DNA of 64,000 nucleotides from assembly GCA_033398695.1 (NCBI GenBank), contig CM065803.1, positions 102,288,001 to 102,352,000 on the forward strand. The letters are read 5' to 3'. Below the pieces are notes generated by a model. The model saw only the letters and a list, made by a program, of their open reading frames with translations. It did no database searches and was not told where the DNA came from. A program made the position numbers and the translations under genes. The stretch is from Orobanche coerulescens (lineage: Eukaryota; Streptophyta; Magnoliopsida; Lamiales; Orobanchaceae). Numbering within the stretch: position 1 is the first letter of the stretch; every line of letters begins with the position of its first letter. Positions 34,015 through 45,562 of the stretch are shown here, piece by piece.

Positions 34015-34688
34015 GACAGACCAGCGACTTTTCATTCATTTTTCATTTCCTTTCTCTTCGGTCCGCGACTGGGGTTTTGGAGGAGACGAAACCATGTTGT
34101 TGGACATCAAATCCATGAAGTTCTTGAGGTTATATCGTTGATCAATCATCCTATAACATCCTTCGATCCAACGAATCAAGGTTAGATCTTTAGAACCCTA
34201 CTTTTGGGGAGATTTGGGGGTTTTCGCGTTTTTGTCCGATTCGTTCCATTTTATCGATTAATTCATGATGAATATGATTAATCTTGTTGGTATTCTTAGT
34301 TTCCCTATGGATTCATGGTATATTTCGTGATTTTTACGGAATCGAGAGGGTTTGGTTGTGGTCCGCCCTCGTTGTTGTTTATATACGAATATACATGAAT
34401 CGTAGGCGGGTTTTCGGGTGTATTCCAATTCCGTATTCATTTAGAAATGGTTGTGATTGTATTATTCGAATCGTTAGGTTCGGTTTCATTGGTTCCTAGC
34501 GTTCGTCGGTGACTTTCCTTTCCGTTCGCTGCGTCGTCAATAATTCAAGGCAAGTATTTTTGGAAACCTTTATGCTTAACGTGAAATGGTAATGTATATT
34601 GTGTGTGATTTGCTCACCTCGGGAGGTTCCGACGGGATCACGGAGGGAATATATGGCTTCGTCCTGGATTCATGAGTTTGTTTCGCTA

Positions 34689-34846
34689 GCCAGCTCGGGA
34701 GGGTCCTTAGAGGCCTCGAGTGGGATTCGTGGCTTCGTCCCGGTCCTAGGTGACGTGTGGTGCTTGATTTGTTTTATGAATGTGGCCAGCTCGGGAGGGT
34801 CCTTAGAGGCCTCGAGTGGGATTCGTGGCTTCGTCCCGGTCCTAGG
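34689..34846. repeat. 96-bp tandem repeat in E1 5' LTR
   Basis: GCCAGCTCGGGAGGGTCCTT starts at 34689 and again at 34785; a degenerate earlier unit starts near 34617 with TTCCGACGGGATCACGG. The 3' LTR copy is at 62083-62240 with the same 96-bp offset. Confidence 0.8.
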
Positions 34847-35418
34847 CAAATTAATTGTGACTGTTTGTTTCCGGAAAAGACATGTCTGGTTTTGGCTTTT
34901 GAAATTGATATTGGTGCATGTACTATGAAATGTGTAAGCGATTGGTTTGCCTTGAATACTTGTACTAGCGTAATTGCTAACTCCTTTGGGGACCCGTTGT
35001 CGGGGAAATTCTTGTTATGGATTTTAGGTTATTTTCAGCCAGATGAGCGGGCGCTGGGATGGTACGAGGATGTCGGCCAAGGTTGTTGACATGTGCAATT
35101 GAGTCTTGTTATTTCCTACTGTCTCTTTTGATGTGGATGTTTTCCAAATTGTAAACTTATAGATTGTACTCGCGAGTACTTAGACTTTTCCTTTCGGATT
35201 GTGATTGGTCTTCGTTGGACTTACTGTATTTGTCGGTTGATGTTTATTATGCCGGTTGTACCGGACGTGTTGTTTTATGTTCTTGTTGTTAACAATTGTT
35301 TCCTTGCCAACCGAGACGGTTAGTCGAGAGGTGTTTTCTTGTGTTAGCCTGGTGGATCCCATGTAGGGGTCCACGGCACTGTAATACACCTCGAATATCT
35401 TGGGGGTGTTACAGAAAA

Positions 35419-35430
35419 TGGTATCGGAGC
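35419..35430 (+). other. E1 primer binding site (initiator tRNA-Met)
   Basis: TGGTATCGGAGC, five bases after the LTR end at 35413. Confidence 0.85.
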
Positions 35431-35824
35431 TCTAGGTTTATGGATACCTAGGCTTGTTGGTTATTTGGGTCTAGTTGTGTTTTGTTTTGCACATTGTTAC
35501 ACCGCTGCCGGCATCTCAGTACATCCAGTGCTCGTAAGTTTTCCTTACTCGATTCTCTTGTTTTCTCGTATTGAAACTCCACTTCTTGAACTGTGATTGC
35601 CTCTCTCGTACTTATCGTCGAGTTGTTTTTCGATCCATCCGGTTCGTGTACTTTTGATTCTAGTATTGCGCAGTCCTTTATCTCTCTGGAGTATGTGCGC
35701 CGTTCTGGGCTTGACCGTTTGTCGTTTTGCGAGCCTTCCATCGCTAAACTTCCTAGCGTTGGTGGGATCGTTGGTGATCGAAAGATCCGAGATTTGCTCC
35801 GTGGTATATTGTGAGAGGGCTTGA
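35431..35824 (+). pseudogene. E1 leader and aspartic protease remnant
   Basis: The leader 'ggtttatggatacctaggcttgt' matches G1 just inside its PBS. From about 35610 a decayed stretch 'SFISLEYVRRSGLDRLSFCEPSIAKLP' and 'IVGDRKIRD' corresponds to the region after the protease active site in G1 (12150-12320). The active-site DSG reads 'DSSIAQSF', losing the motif. Gag and everything up to protease is deleted. Confidence 0.65.
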
Positions 35825-37050
35825 CTCTCTAATCTTTTGTTGTATGATGGAATCTGTGTTTGGTAATTGCGATATACTAAATGTATGTTGAGCCGAATGT
35901 ACTGATGGTTTGGACACCGAAGGGTGTAGTATGATGTAGAAGTTTTGAACATTGAAATGTTCTGGGAAAGGTATTGATGGCAGAGTTTGTTGAGAAACTC
36001 ACATAGCTGGTTTCGACATATGTCTAAATCGGTGATCTTTGGTTACGCTGTTAAACTTGAAGAGATAAGTTTGACATATGCTTAGAATTAGTGTTTCTGA
36101 GTTGCGCTTGTTGAACTGGTGATTTTTGAATGCCGTATATGCGTGTGTTCGGGAATTGATGGTACTTGGCTAATTATTGTTATTTGCAACCAATGTATTT
36201 CTATTGATAATAATACATGCGGCGTGCATGCTTGAAAATCTCTGAGACTTGATCGTATTGTGGGTTTTTGAAAAGTAACATGAATTTGGGCGAGCCAGCC
36301 TTGTATTTCCAAATAAAACCTTGTGTCGGTATTTAAAGGTCGTGTATAAAAGTGTTTAGGACATTTTATAAAATGCTACCGCTGTTAAGCCCTTGTCGTG
36401 TTTGAAAGGGGTCTTGAAAACGATTTTTAACTTATCGGTTTTATTTTCGAATAACTAGAGTATACGATTTTAAAATCAGATTAGCCTGGGGAAACCTAGG
36501 ATGTCGAGTCAGGTTGTGTTTGTTGAGTTTTGTCTCATCGGATTTTGTCCGACTTAGTCGCATCGCGACGCGTCGTTTGAGATCATTGGTCGTGATTAGT
36601 ATCGAGGGGCGGTCGTCACTTATGTGCGACCTATGGATGTAAAACTCCCTTCCTTGTGTTGTGCCTCGTGTGACACGAGTTATTTGTATGATTAGTCGTT
36701 AAATGATGGAATCCTTCTGTGGATTTTGATTTCACAATATGTGTTTATTAGACTCTCGTATTTGGTTTATACGAGGAGTGTCGTCACTGCTGATGTATTT
36801 TTGTACCGCATTTTATCCGCTGCGTGAGTTCTTTCAAACGGCTTTCGGTATTTTGCAAACTGAGTTTTATTTTGTAAAACCGATTCCCTGAATCAAGTTT
36901 TGGCATTTTGGCCATGAACATTCTATGACGGTTTGACAAATGAGTTTGTGAGTTTTAAAAAATATTACCGTCATTGGTCTTTTTAGCATTTTCGAAATGA
37001 CGTGGGAAATTGTGCTTAGCCTGGTAAACCCGTGTGAGAAAGGTTTATGG
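35825..37050. other. Noncoding repeat-derived DNA in E1
   Basis: No gene is seen. 36770-37045 resembles the end of element A's LTR in the opposite orientation ('tatccgctgcgtg', 'atattaccgtcat', 'ttagcctggt'), so at least part is a decayed LTR. The remainder (35825-36760) is AT-rich and not assignable. Confidence 0.4.
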
Positions 37051-37847
37051 CATGTAATTTTTCTGATATGTTCTGTTGTTGTCTCTGTGGGTCATTAGCG
37101 CACGCTATGCCTTGCGGCTAGCGCGCGCGAGAGTGCGTTGGTAGCACGCTAAGGGGAGGATAGCGCACGTTACCTGGTAGTTCAGGGCAGTCCAGGAGCT
37201 ACTGGACTGGGTCTGAAGTTCTCGTTAGCGCACGCTAACACTTGGGGTTAGCGCACGCTAACAGTGTATTTTGGTCAGGAGTTCTGTTTGATGCCGTGAT
37301 AGCGCACGCTAACCTTAATGATTAGCACACGCTAATTGTGTCCAGTATAAATACTGACACCAGTCTAGAAGTTGCATTTTTCTTCATTTCTTCTTCTTCC
37401 TCCATGAGTTTGAGACGTAGCGACTAGGGTTCGCATCTGGGCTGATTTTTCTTCCATCCAAAGGTGTTTTGGAGTATACTAGATGATTTTTAACATCATC
37501 TAATCCATTGTTCTTCGCCGAATCTAGGTATTTTCTTGAATCCCTAGAGTTGACTTTTTGGAGTTTTGTTCTTGATATCGTTTTCCATCCAGTTTTGATA
37601 AACCGATTGTTTTTTTAACGATGTTGTTAAACATATCCTAAGGATTGTATAACACTGTCGTGATTTTGAGCGATTTTATGCGTGTGATATGATGTGTTTA
37701 AGTGAATGTTGATACGTGCGAATTTTGGGCATTTTGGCCTATTGTACTTCTGAAAAACATTGGGTATCTTAGATAATAAACCTCGAGACATACTTTTAAA
37801 ATGAATTATTTTCTCACAGTGTTCTCAAGATGCCTACTAGCGCCACG
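37051..37847 (+). repeat. Truncated gypsy-like LTR with U3 array
   Basis: Begins about TGTAATTTTTCTG. Palindrome array 37096-37334 (pairs 23 bp apart at 37096/37119 and around 37227-37334), TATAAATA at 37346-37353, then a leader with 'gactagggttcgc'. Cut at 37847 by the copia sequence. The continuation may be 59038-59400, beyond the copia pair. Confidence 0.55.
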
Positions 37848-38141
37848 CTATGGATTAAAAATCAACTACGCGACTACGGCATTCATTTTGAAAATACCCC
37901 TATCCTATGTGATAACACTAGTGCAATTAATTTGAGCAAAAATCCTGTTTTGCACAGTAGAACCAAACATATAGATATTAGACATCATTTTTTACGTGAT
38001 CATGTTCAGAAAAAAGACATCTGTTTAATTTTTGTCGGGACGAAGGATCAACTTGCTGACATCTTTACAAAACCTCTTCCCGAAGAATCTTTTAACTCCA
38101 TTCGTTTACAACTTGGCATAGGACATGTAGACAACTTTTGA
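37848..38141 (+). pseudogene. C1 copia pol, last 98 codons (RNase H end)
   Basis: Almost identical to the end of C2 pol (55161-55454): 'NTSAINLSKNPVLHSRTKHI' to 'ADIFTKPLPEES' and the natural stop. Everything 5' of this in C1 (5' LTR, gag, most of pol) has been deleted; the junction is at about 37848. It is the start of the 5'-truncated first unit of the tandem copia pair. Confidence 0.85.
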
Positions 38142-38191
38142 AATAAGCTTACTACTCAAAACATCAAAAATCCTTGATTCAGATCACTCGC

Positions 38192-38446
38192 TAGCGCGCG
38201 CTAGCTTCATTTTTCTTAACGCGCGCTAATCACTCCCTTCGATAGCGTACGCTAAACCCTACTCTCTTGCGTACGCTAATTAAAGTTTTTTGAATTCCAT
38301 TGTAGCTACTGGACAGTACAGTAAGCCTTTCTTTTCTGCCTAACGTACGCTAATCTTATAAACCCTAGCGTACGCTAACTTAAAGTTCGTTGACTATATA
38401 TATGCCGTACTACCCAGGCACACAAACACACTTCCTAACGCACGCA
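38192..38446 (+). promoter_or_regulatory. U3-like palindrome and TATA module before the C1 extra ORF
   Basis: Between pol and the extra ORF there are six copies of T(A)RCGYRCGCTA (38192, 38217, 38243, about 38269, 38341, 38366), spaced 25-26 bp in groups, then TATATATAT at 38395-38403 and one more partial copy at 38436. The extra ORF's ATG is at 38525. The layout mirrors the LTR promoters. The same module is kept in C2 at 55504-55757. Function as an internal promoter is inferred. Confidence 0.6.
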
Positions 38447-39060
38447 ATTGACTGAAAATTCTCATCTTGCCAAAAACCCTAGCCGTTAATCGGTTTCTCC
38501 AAACTTCAATTCCTTCTCCGATTAATGTCGAGCAAGAACCACACAGCCATGGCAAAACAATACAACAACCTCAAACTGTAACACCCCGAGATATTCGGAA
38601 TAATTACAGCGCCGTAAACCCTTTAAGTAAGGATTTACAAGGCTAATTAAAAAGGGAAGTAAATATAAGACATCAATACTGCGAAACTTCAAGTTTATGA
38701 AAACGTACAACTGGTTCAACGGTTAATTAATACAACCATATCGAATTAATAACAAAAGGACACGCGTACTCGAGTACAGAAACCAACCCAAGAAAACAAA
38801 TCTCCAATAACAATAAACATCACTGAACCCCTTCGTCGTCGCTCGCATCAGGTCGCCTCTCCGCTCCTTGGCTACCTGAACATAAAAAACAAATGTCCAC
38901 CCCCGAAGGGGTTAGCACAACGATGCTAGTACAAGTATCATATTAAACAATTCGAATATGCATCAACAATACATAACAAGATACATCACACGGACTTCCG
39001 CTACCGGAATCCGACAATGCGAATCTACAAGATTCCATTACACAGCATGGGTATTCCAAT

Positions 39061-39216
39061 GATCCAGCCTCAAAGATAGATCCCAAGATGATCCTGTCGG
39101 ACCAACACGAGGTGGAAATAACCCGTCCAATGATCCAGCGCCCTCAGCCTAGATCCCAAGATGATCCCGTCGGACCAACACGAGGTGGACATCCGATCCA
39201 GCGCCCTCAGTATAGA
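39061..39216. repeat. 63-71-bp tandem repeat in G2 LTR, three units
   Basis: GATCCAGC units start at 39061, 39132 and 39195, each with 'agatcccaagatgatcc' and 'gtcggaccaacacgaggtgg'. The other LTR has it at about 46291-46452. Confidence 0.8.
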
Positions 39217-39591
39217 TCGTACAACGTATACAAACACAACTCATGCATACACATATGCCAAATCATTATGTTCATCAACATGAACATATAAACACCATAT
39301 AACGAATATCATGACAAATCAACGAAGTAAATATCATGTTCAACAACATGCATAATCATACGCATACTCCAAAAATACCGATATTAACATATCACGATAC
39401 TTGCCTCGAAGATGGCAAGAACGATACACTTCAATGATCTCAACCCACTCGAAGGTCGCCTCCTTCGATCAACGTAGCAAGCTCGAACCTTAACAAAAGG
39501 AATGATATACAAATCATCTCAAGTCGAACCATGGCCTAATAATTCGGCCTACGGCCGAAAAACTCAAAATAAACAAGCTGCCTGGATTGCT

Positions 39592-39778
39592 TAGCGCGCG
39601 CTACGTACTCTACGTAACGTGCGCTAAGTCGATCATAGCGACGCTATCGCATAAGACTAGCGTGCGCTAGCCACGAATCGGCGCCCGACTTATTGCCTCA
39701 TAACGTACGCTACGTACGTTTTGTGCGAAAACTGAACCTCGATAGCGCACGTTAACTCACACATGTTAGCGTGCGCTA
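39592..39778 (-). promoter_or_regulatory. Second palindrome cluster in the G2 LTR, downstream of TATA
   Basis: Seven copies or variants of the motif (for example TTAGCGCGCGCTA at 39591 and TAGCGTGCGCTA at 39767), about 670-860 bp downstream of the TATA box in the sense direction, inside the transcribed LTR. The matching cluster is at 46827-47018. No other family in the window has the motif in this position of its LTR. Confidence 0.6.
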
Positions 39779-40447
39779 ATCTTGCATGGCAGAATACTGC
39801 AAACCGAAAACTGGGTTGAATGGTGAAGAACTCATGAATCCTATGGTGATATTACAAGTTATCCTCGGGCATATCATGCTAATAAGGTTTCTGGAAGATT
39901 TATGATTATGAAATACCAATATACGGATAGTTATCTCAATATCACAATTCCTCTACGATCTTCAAGAAATAATCTAAGTTCCATCGTCTTACGTTCCAAA
40001 ACACATGATTCCAACGTATACAACGTATCAACTGGGTAATATCCGATTACTTGATCATAAATCGATTTAAACATGCTTAGGAGTCCTTATAATAAGATGG
40101 TTCAAAGGTTCATTCGATATCTAGTACCGATACGTCAAAAGTATCCTTCTAACATGTGATGACCGATAAAAACGAAATACTTGCTATCCAAACATGATTC
40201 AAACTTCCTTAGGAACCTTACTAATCATTGGTGAAGAATCACCTACCTCAAAGTAGTGAAGAACACGGATGAAAATGAAGCAATCCAACACCGAAGGCTT
40301 GAACACCAATCTCCAATGATGTATGATCTTCAATCTCGAACTAGGAGGTTGATACGGAGTGTTTAGGACGAAGGGAGTTATGTTCTAAGTGTCAAAGTTC
40401 GGGTTTTGGGAGGAGAAGGAACTGAAATCACGAATAGGATGCTGTCC

Positions 40448-40762
40448 TATATATAATAAATGGCTATTAGCGCGCGCTAGACCCTGTTCGTAGCGTGCGC
40501 TAACGGCTCACAGTCTAAACTGTACTTGGCACTTAGCGTGCGCTACGCATAGACCTGTAGCGTGCGCTAAGGCGTTGACTCGGCTTTTCCCGAAAGCCGT
40601 CCAGGTACATCCTACATGATCCGACAGGGGTCCCCCGGCCAGATCTCACCTACCGCACGTCTCAATCAATCTGACCACGCATAGCGTGCGCTAATTACAC
40701 TCGGTAGCGTGCGCTATGAAACCATGTTAGCGTACGCTACCCGTAGCCTGTAGCGTGCGCTA
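40448..40762 (-). promoter_or_regulatory. TATA box and TAGCGCACGCTA array, G2 3' LTR
   Basis: Eight or so copies between 40468 and 40762, with steps of 23 or 24 bp: 40468/40491, 40533/40557, and four copies at 40682-40762 with three successive 23-bp steps. TATA follows the array by about 10 bp in the sense direction. The partner array is 47708-48002. Confidence 0.78.
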
Positions 40763-40946
40763 CATGCACAGAATTTCAATCTCTATATCACATATACGAA
40801 ATTATACGCTCGACAACATCGGATAATGAAATACAAAGAATAGTACTCATACAAAAGTACAATCATTACAATATCACAAGTTCCAAATACATAACAGAAA
40901 TCTCGGGTATTACATCCTTCCTCCCTAAAAAGAAGTTTTGTCCCGA

Positions 40947-41600
40947 AACTTAGGATGAAAACATCTCCGGATATTTAGCCTTCATACCGTCCTCCGTTTC
41001 CCAAGTGGCCTCTTCGAGTCCATGTCGTGACCATTGTACTTTAACCAAATGTATTGGTTTATTCCTCAATTGTTTGATCCGGCTCTCAAGTATCTTGATT
41101 GGTCTTTCTTCGAAGGTACCATCATTAGCTATCTCGATCTCGTCGAAATCAATGATGTGACTGGGGTCCGGTACATACTTCCGCAGTTGGGATACGTGAA
41201 ACACATTGTGAACATGACTCAGCGATGGCGGCAAGGCCAACCTGTATGCTAGATCCCCAACTCTCTCTAGGATCTCAAATGGTCCGATATATCTTGGACT
41301 TAGCTTACCTCTTTTCCCAAAACGGAAAATCCCTCGAGTAGGAGACACCTTCAATAGTACGTGGTCCCCAGCGTCGAACTCTAGAGGGCGACGACGTACA
41401 TCTGCATAAGATTTCTGTCGACTCTGGGCATTCAACAGTCTCTCTCGAATCACAGCTATCTTCTCTTGAGTCTGAATAATCAATTCTGGTTTCGTCCCGA
41501 TCAAATCCGAAGAATCATCCCAATACAGGGGTGATCGGCATCTCCTCCCGTACAAAGCTTCAAATGGTGCCATTCTAATAGAAGCATGCCAACTATTATT
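40947..41600 (-). pseudogene. G2 integrase C-terminus and chromodomain-like tail
   Basis: 207 codons from 'MAPFEALYGRRCRSPLYW' through 'GPFEILERVGDLAYRLALPP' to the chromodomain-like 'LVKVQWSRHGLEEATWE' and a natural stop at about 40950. It is separated from the rest of pol by one TAA at about 41598-41600, where a Tyr codon is expected. Otherwise the frame is continuous, so a single base change inactivates this region. Confidence 0.88.
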
Positions 41601-43952
41601 TTAAGTGAATTCGATCAAGGGCAAGTGAACTTCCCAATCAGTTGACCAATCCAACGCACAAGCTCGAAGCATGTCTTCTACAGTTTGAATAGTCCTTTCG
41701 GACTGACCGTCTGTTTGGGGATGATAAGCTGTGCTAAAGTTGAGCTCAGTCCCCAAAGCCTTGTGAACTGCTTTCCAGAAGTGCGACACGAAACGACCAT
41801 CTCGATCCGAAATAATGGTCTTCGGCGTCCCATGCAATCTGACTATCTCCGCAATAAATACTCGCGCCAATCTTTCGGGTCCCCAAGTATCTTTGATTCC
41901 TAGGAAATGAGCCGACTTGGTTAGTCGATCAACTACGACCCAAATCATGTTCATTCCTGCTCTACTCCTTGGCATACTGGTGATGAAATCCATCGAAATG
42001 TCCTCCCACTTCCATTCAGGGATCGGAAGCGGCTTTAACATCCCGGCAGGTCGCTGATGCTCAATCTTGACCTGCTGACAAGTCAAACACTTCGAAACGT
42101 ACTCTGCTACGTCCTTCTTCATATTCCCCCACCAGAAGTTTTGTTTTAGATCCTTATACATCTTACTGCTGCCCGGGTGAATAGAATAGGGCGCGCTATG
42201 AGCTTCTTTCAGAATAGTCCGTCTCAAATCATCATCATCGGGAACGCAAAGTCGACTTTGAAATCTCAGAACTCCATCATCTTGTATCACGAATCCTGGG
42301 GCTTTTCCTTTCTTTACTTCATCACATAATCGAAGGATCAGAGAATCGTCCAACTGCTTGGACTTGATCTTCTCGACTAGTGATGAAGTCAGTTCCATCA
42401 CATAAAGTCGCCCTTGGATTCCTGGTGCCCATACTTCAATCCCTTCGCGGATCAGTTCTCGTTGAATGCTGGTCTGGGGCGTAAGAGCTTCCAACACTCG
42501 AAGAGAAACAGGTTTACGGCTCAATGCATCGGCTACTACATTTGCTTTCCCCGGATGATAGAGAATCTCTAAGTCGTAATCCTTGATCAATTCCAGCCAC
42601 CTTCTCTGCCTCATGTTTAATTCTTTCTGACTGAAAATGTATTTGAGGCTCTTATGATCAGTAAAGATCTGACAATGAGTGCCGTACAAATAATGTCGCC
42701 AAATTTTCAAGGCAAAGACCACAGCTGCTAGCTCCAGATCATGAGTCGGATAATTAACTTCGTACGGTTTCAATTGCCGAGAAGCATAAGCAATCACTTT
42801 ATCCTTCTGCATCAACACACAACCCAAACCCTGATTTGAAGCGTCGCTGTATACCATGAATCCATCAGTTCCATCTGGTAATGCTAAAATAGGTGCTATC
42901 GTCAGTCTCTTCTTAAGTTCATCAAAACCAGCCTGGCATTTCTCATTCCACGTGAACTTTTGAGTTTTTTGTAACAGCTGAGTGAGCGGACGAGCAATTT
43001 TGGAAAATCCCTCTACAAAGCGGCGATAATATCCAGCTAGTCCTAAGAAGCTTCGGACTTCCTTCACGTTCTTAGGAGCTTCCCATTCCAAGATTGCTTC
43101 GACTTTCTTCGGGTCCACCTGAACTCCATCGGCTGATATCACATGCCCAAGGAAGGTTACTTCCTTAAGCCAGAACTCGCATTTAGAAAGCTTAGCATAC
43201 AGCTGTTCCTTTCTCAAGATGCTCAAAACCACACGTAAATGTTCAGCATGTTCCTCTGCGTCCCTCGAATATATCAAGATGTCGTCAATGAAGACGACCA
43301 CAAATTTATCCAAGTATTCCAAAAATACCCGATTCATCAATTGCATGAATACCGCAGGAGCATTGGTAAGTCCGAATGGCATCACTACAAATTCATAATG
43401 CCCGTACCGGGATCTGAAAGCAGATTTCGGTATATCCGATTCCTTAATTCTCAACTGGTGGTATCCTGATCGCAAGTCAATCTTCGAGAATACCCTCGCC
43501 CCTTGCAGTTGATCAAACAAGTCGTCGATCCGAGGTATAGGATACTTATTCTTGATCGTCATCTTGTTAAGCTCCCTGAAATCAATACACAGTCGGAGGG
43601 ATCCGTCTTTCTTCCGGACAAAGAGAACGGGCGCTCCCCAAGGGGAAACGCTCGGTTGAATATAGCCCTTCTGTAACAATTCCTCCAGTTGCTTCTTGAG
43701 TTCATACATCTCGGTTGGCGCCATGCGGTATGGTTCCCTGGAAATAGGGGTTGCTCCAGGCTCTAATTCGATGGTGAATTCCACTTCTCTTTGCGGAGGT
43801 AACCCTGGTAGCTCGTCAGGAAATACATCTGAGAACTCATTCACAACTGAAATAGACGAGAGCTCTACTCCTTCCTCTTTCCTCATAGCATAGCACCAAA
43901 GTCCGTGACATCCCTGCTTTAGTAATTTCACGGCTTTCATTGCCTTGATCAA
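41601..43952 (-). CDS. G2 pol: reverse transcriptase, RNase H, integrase
   Basis: 783 codons open in the minus strand. Order: RT ('[11 protein letters not shown]' linker, '[14 protein letters not shown]', catalytic FIDD at 43281-43292), RNase H ('[15 protein letters not shown]', 'TDHKSL', 'VVADALSRK'), integrase HHCC ('[17 protein letters not shown]' to 'CLTC'), and the integrase core with '[12 protein letters not shown]' and '[12 protein letters not shown]'. It carries out DNA synthesis and integration. It lacks protease at its N-terminus, where the frame is broken, and stops just short of the integrase C-terminus. Partial gene as read. Confidence 0.88.
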   Translation of the reverse strand: MIKAMKAVKLLKQGCHGLWCYAMRKEEGVELSSISVVNEFSDVFPDELPGLPPQREVEFTIELEPGATPISREPYRMAPTEMYELKKQLEELLQKGYIQPSVSPWGAPVLFVRKKDGSLRLCIDFRELNKMTIKNKYPIPRIDDLFDQLQGARVFSKIDLRSGYHQLRIKESDIPKSAFRSRYGHYEFVVMPFGLTNAPAVFMQLMNRVFLEYLDKFVVVFIDDILIYSRDAEEHAEHLRVVLSILRKEQLYAKLSKCEFWLKEVTFLGHVISADGVQVDPKKVEAILEWEAPKNVKEVRSFLGLAGYYRRFVEGFSKIARPLTQLLQKTQKFTWNEKCQAGFDELKKRLTIAPILALPDGTDGFMVYSDASNQGLGCVLMQKDKVIAYASRQLKPYEVNYPTHDLELAAVVFALKIWRHYLYGTHCQIFTDHKSLKYIFSQKELNMRQRRWLELIKDYDLEILYHPGKANVVADALSRKPVSLRVLEALTPQTSIQRELIREGIEVWAPGIQGRLYVMELTSSLVEKIKSKQLDDSLILRLCDEVKKGKAPGFVIQDDGVLRFQSRLCVPDDDDLRRTILKEAHSAPYSIHPGSSKMYKDLKQNFWWGNMKKDVAEYVSKCLTCQQVKIEHQRPAGMLKPLPIPEWKWEDISMDFITSMPRSRAGMNMIWVVVDRLTKSAHFLGIKDTWGPERLARVFIAEIVRLHGTPKTIISDRDGRFVSHFWKAVHKALGTELNFSTAYHPQTDGQSERTIQTVEDMLRACALDWSTDWEVHLPLIEFT

Positions 43953-44797
43953 TTTCCCCGAGCTTCCCGGTCTCTATCCTCGGAATAAGTGTTCAGATCC
44001 GTCATCAGCAATGATGGAAATGACTCTCTCTCGGTAATTCGGACATGACTCCATAACGGTTGAGCCAATCATCTCCGAGAATTAAATCGTCACCGAGATG
44101 TCAACTACAATAAGATTCGATGGCCAATCTCTTCCTTCTATAGATCTTGGGAAATCCCTAGCTTCTAGTGTTCCCACAATTTTCTCTCGCTCGGTAATCC
44201 CACAACATAAGGTTCACAATTATACAAGCACGAGATGTTCAAACGATTAACACGGTTCAAAGATATAAAAGAATGCGTAGCTCCCGAATCGAACAAGACA
44301 CTAGCTGGTTGCAAAAGGATCTGAATCGCACTGATGCAGCGGTGTTCAGTCGTCGAGATCTCCTCATTTTGTACGGGCGCGGAGGAACGGACCCGGCCTG
44401 GATGTCTCTCTCTTCCCGCGTTACTGCTTTGAAATCCACTCTACCGTGTCTGGTTCACACTTATCTCCTTAGGAACCGTGGCCGGAGTGCGGGTACCAAA
44501 AGATCTAGTAGCGGCTCCACAGAAGGCCGCACGGTGCCCTTCTTGCCCAAAATCGTAACAAGTCACAGAAGATGCGGGCAATCACGTCGAACATGCCCTT
44601 TCGACCACAATTGTAGCATTTCTTTGATGCGTCAAAGCTGTGATCTGTCAGGAACTTCTTTCCGCCTCTAGAAGGATGTGGAGGTTTCTAGCCGAATAAA
44701 GGAAGACGGCCCTTGCGGGCCCCACCACTCTTGTTTTACGCAAAGTGCCGGTCACCTTCGCTTCTTTGCCTCTACGATTTCTCTACCGCCGCCTCTT
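43953..44797 (-). pseudogene. G2 nucleocapsid and protease, scrambled
   Basis: Between gag and RT the reading frame changes repeatedly. The protease active-site region (FDSGA) is readable near 44283-44302 and the domain's tail ('LILGDDWL') near 44070. The zinc-knuckle region at 44500-44700 is hard to follow. Many small changes fall at places where CAG/CTG is expected by comparison with G1. Confidence 0.7.
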
Positions 44798-45562
44798 TCA
44801 TGTCGTAGGCCGGCGCTTTGTCTTGATACTGCCGCAACGTAGTACACTCGAATCCGACATGTCTTTGAATCTCGGCTTCATCCGCATCTCAAAATGAAAA
44901 ATCTTTTCTGCCTCCGTTCTGACCAAGTGTCGCACACAAGTCAGATGATGATTAAAAGTTTTAATTACATCTGTCACAGATGCCTCCGAACTCTGTGGTG
45001 AGAAAAACTCTCGGATCTTTGCCTCTCTAACTGGACGAGGACAATACTGTGCCTCCATCATTTGTTTGAATTCCGTCCAATCCGTATTACGATCCTCGGG
45101 TCGAATAGCCTCCCACCAATCAAAGGCCTCCCCAGTCAGAAAATACTGGGCAATGGAAACCTTCCGGTCCTCGGGACAGTTAAGACCCGCGAATATCTTC
45201 TCCAACTCCTTGAGCCAGTGATCCCAAGTAAGTGCCTCAGCAGATCCGTCAAATTTTGGCGGGTGCAATTTAACCACTTCAGCAAGCCATCTGTCTCCCC
45301 GGTTATCCTCGTGGTGCTGCTGTCCCATCGCCGTCTGCATGCGATCAACGACCTGAGCGAACAGATTTATCTGCGCCACCGCCTGTTGAAGCACTCCTGG
45401 CATGTTAGGATTTGCGTCATCATTCGCTGATCCTTGCTGCCCTCCAGAATGGGAATCGGTTCGACTAGCCGATATTTCTGGGGTAGTTGCGGAATCCTCA
45501 TGTCTCATGTTACCACGTCCGCGTCCACGACCGCGTCCGCGTCCACGTTCTCCTCTCAACAT
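44798..45562 (-). pseudogene. G2 gag (capsid part)
   Basis: ATG complement at 45560-45562 chosen because it opens 'MLRGERGRGRGRGRGRG', parallel to the Gly-Arg start of G1 gag; the open frame extends further upstream without similarity. Capsid motifs 'DHWLKELEKIFAGLNCPED' and 'YFLTGEAFDWWEA' are clear, as is 'EKIFHFEMRMKPRFKD'. The frame is lost at about 44830, so this copy lacks its nucleocapsid in frame. Confidence 0.85.

Larger units (their letters stand above)
32997..35413 (+). repeat. 5' LTR of E1
   Basis: 2417 bp, TGTAATATCCGC...GTGTTACA. U3 has a GC-rich region with the palindrome array (33574-33993), TATA at 34005-34014. The transcribed part contains a leader related to G1 (34180-34480), a 96-bp tandem repeat (34689-34846) and the conserved hairpin block (34957-35005). 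Short open frames here are not genes. Confidence 0.88.
38577..40914 (-). repeat. 3' LTR of G2
   Basis: 2338 bp, TGTAACACCCCG...ATTACA. TATA is the complement of TATATATAAT (about 40448-40458). Tandem repeat of 63-71 bp at 39061-39216, conserved hairpin block 38897-38938, a second palindrome cluster in the transcribed part (39592-39778). Confidence 0.9.
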
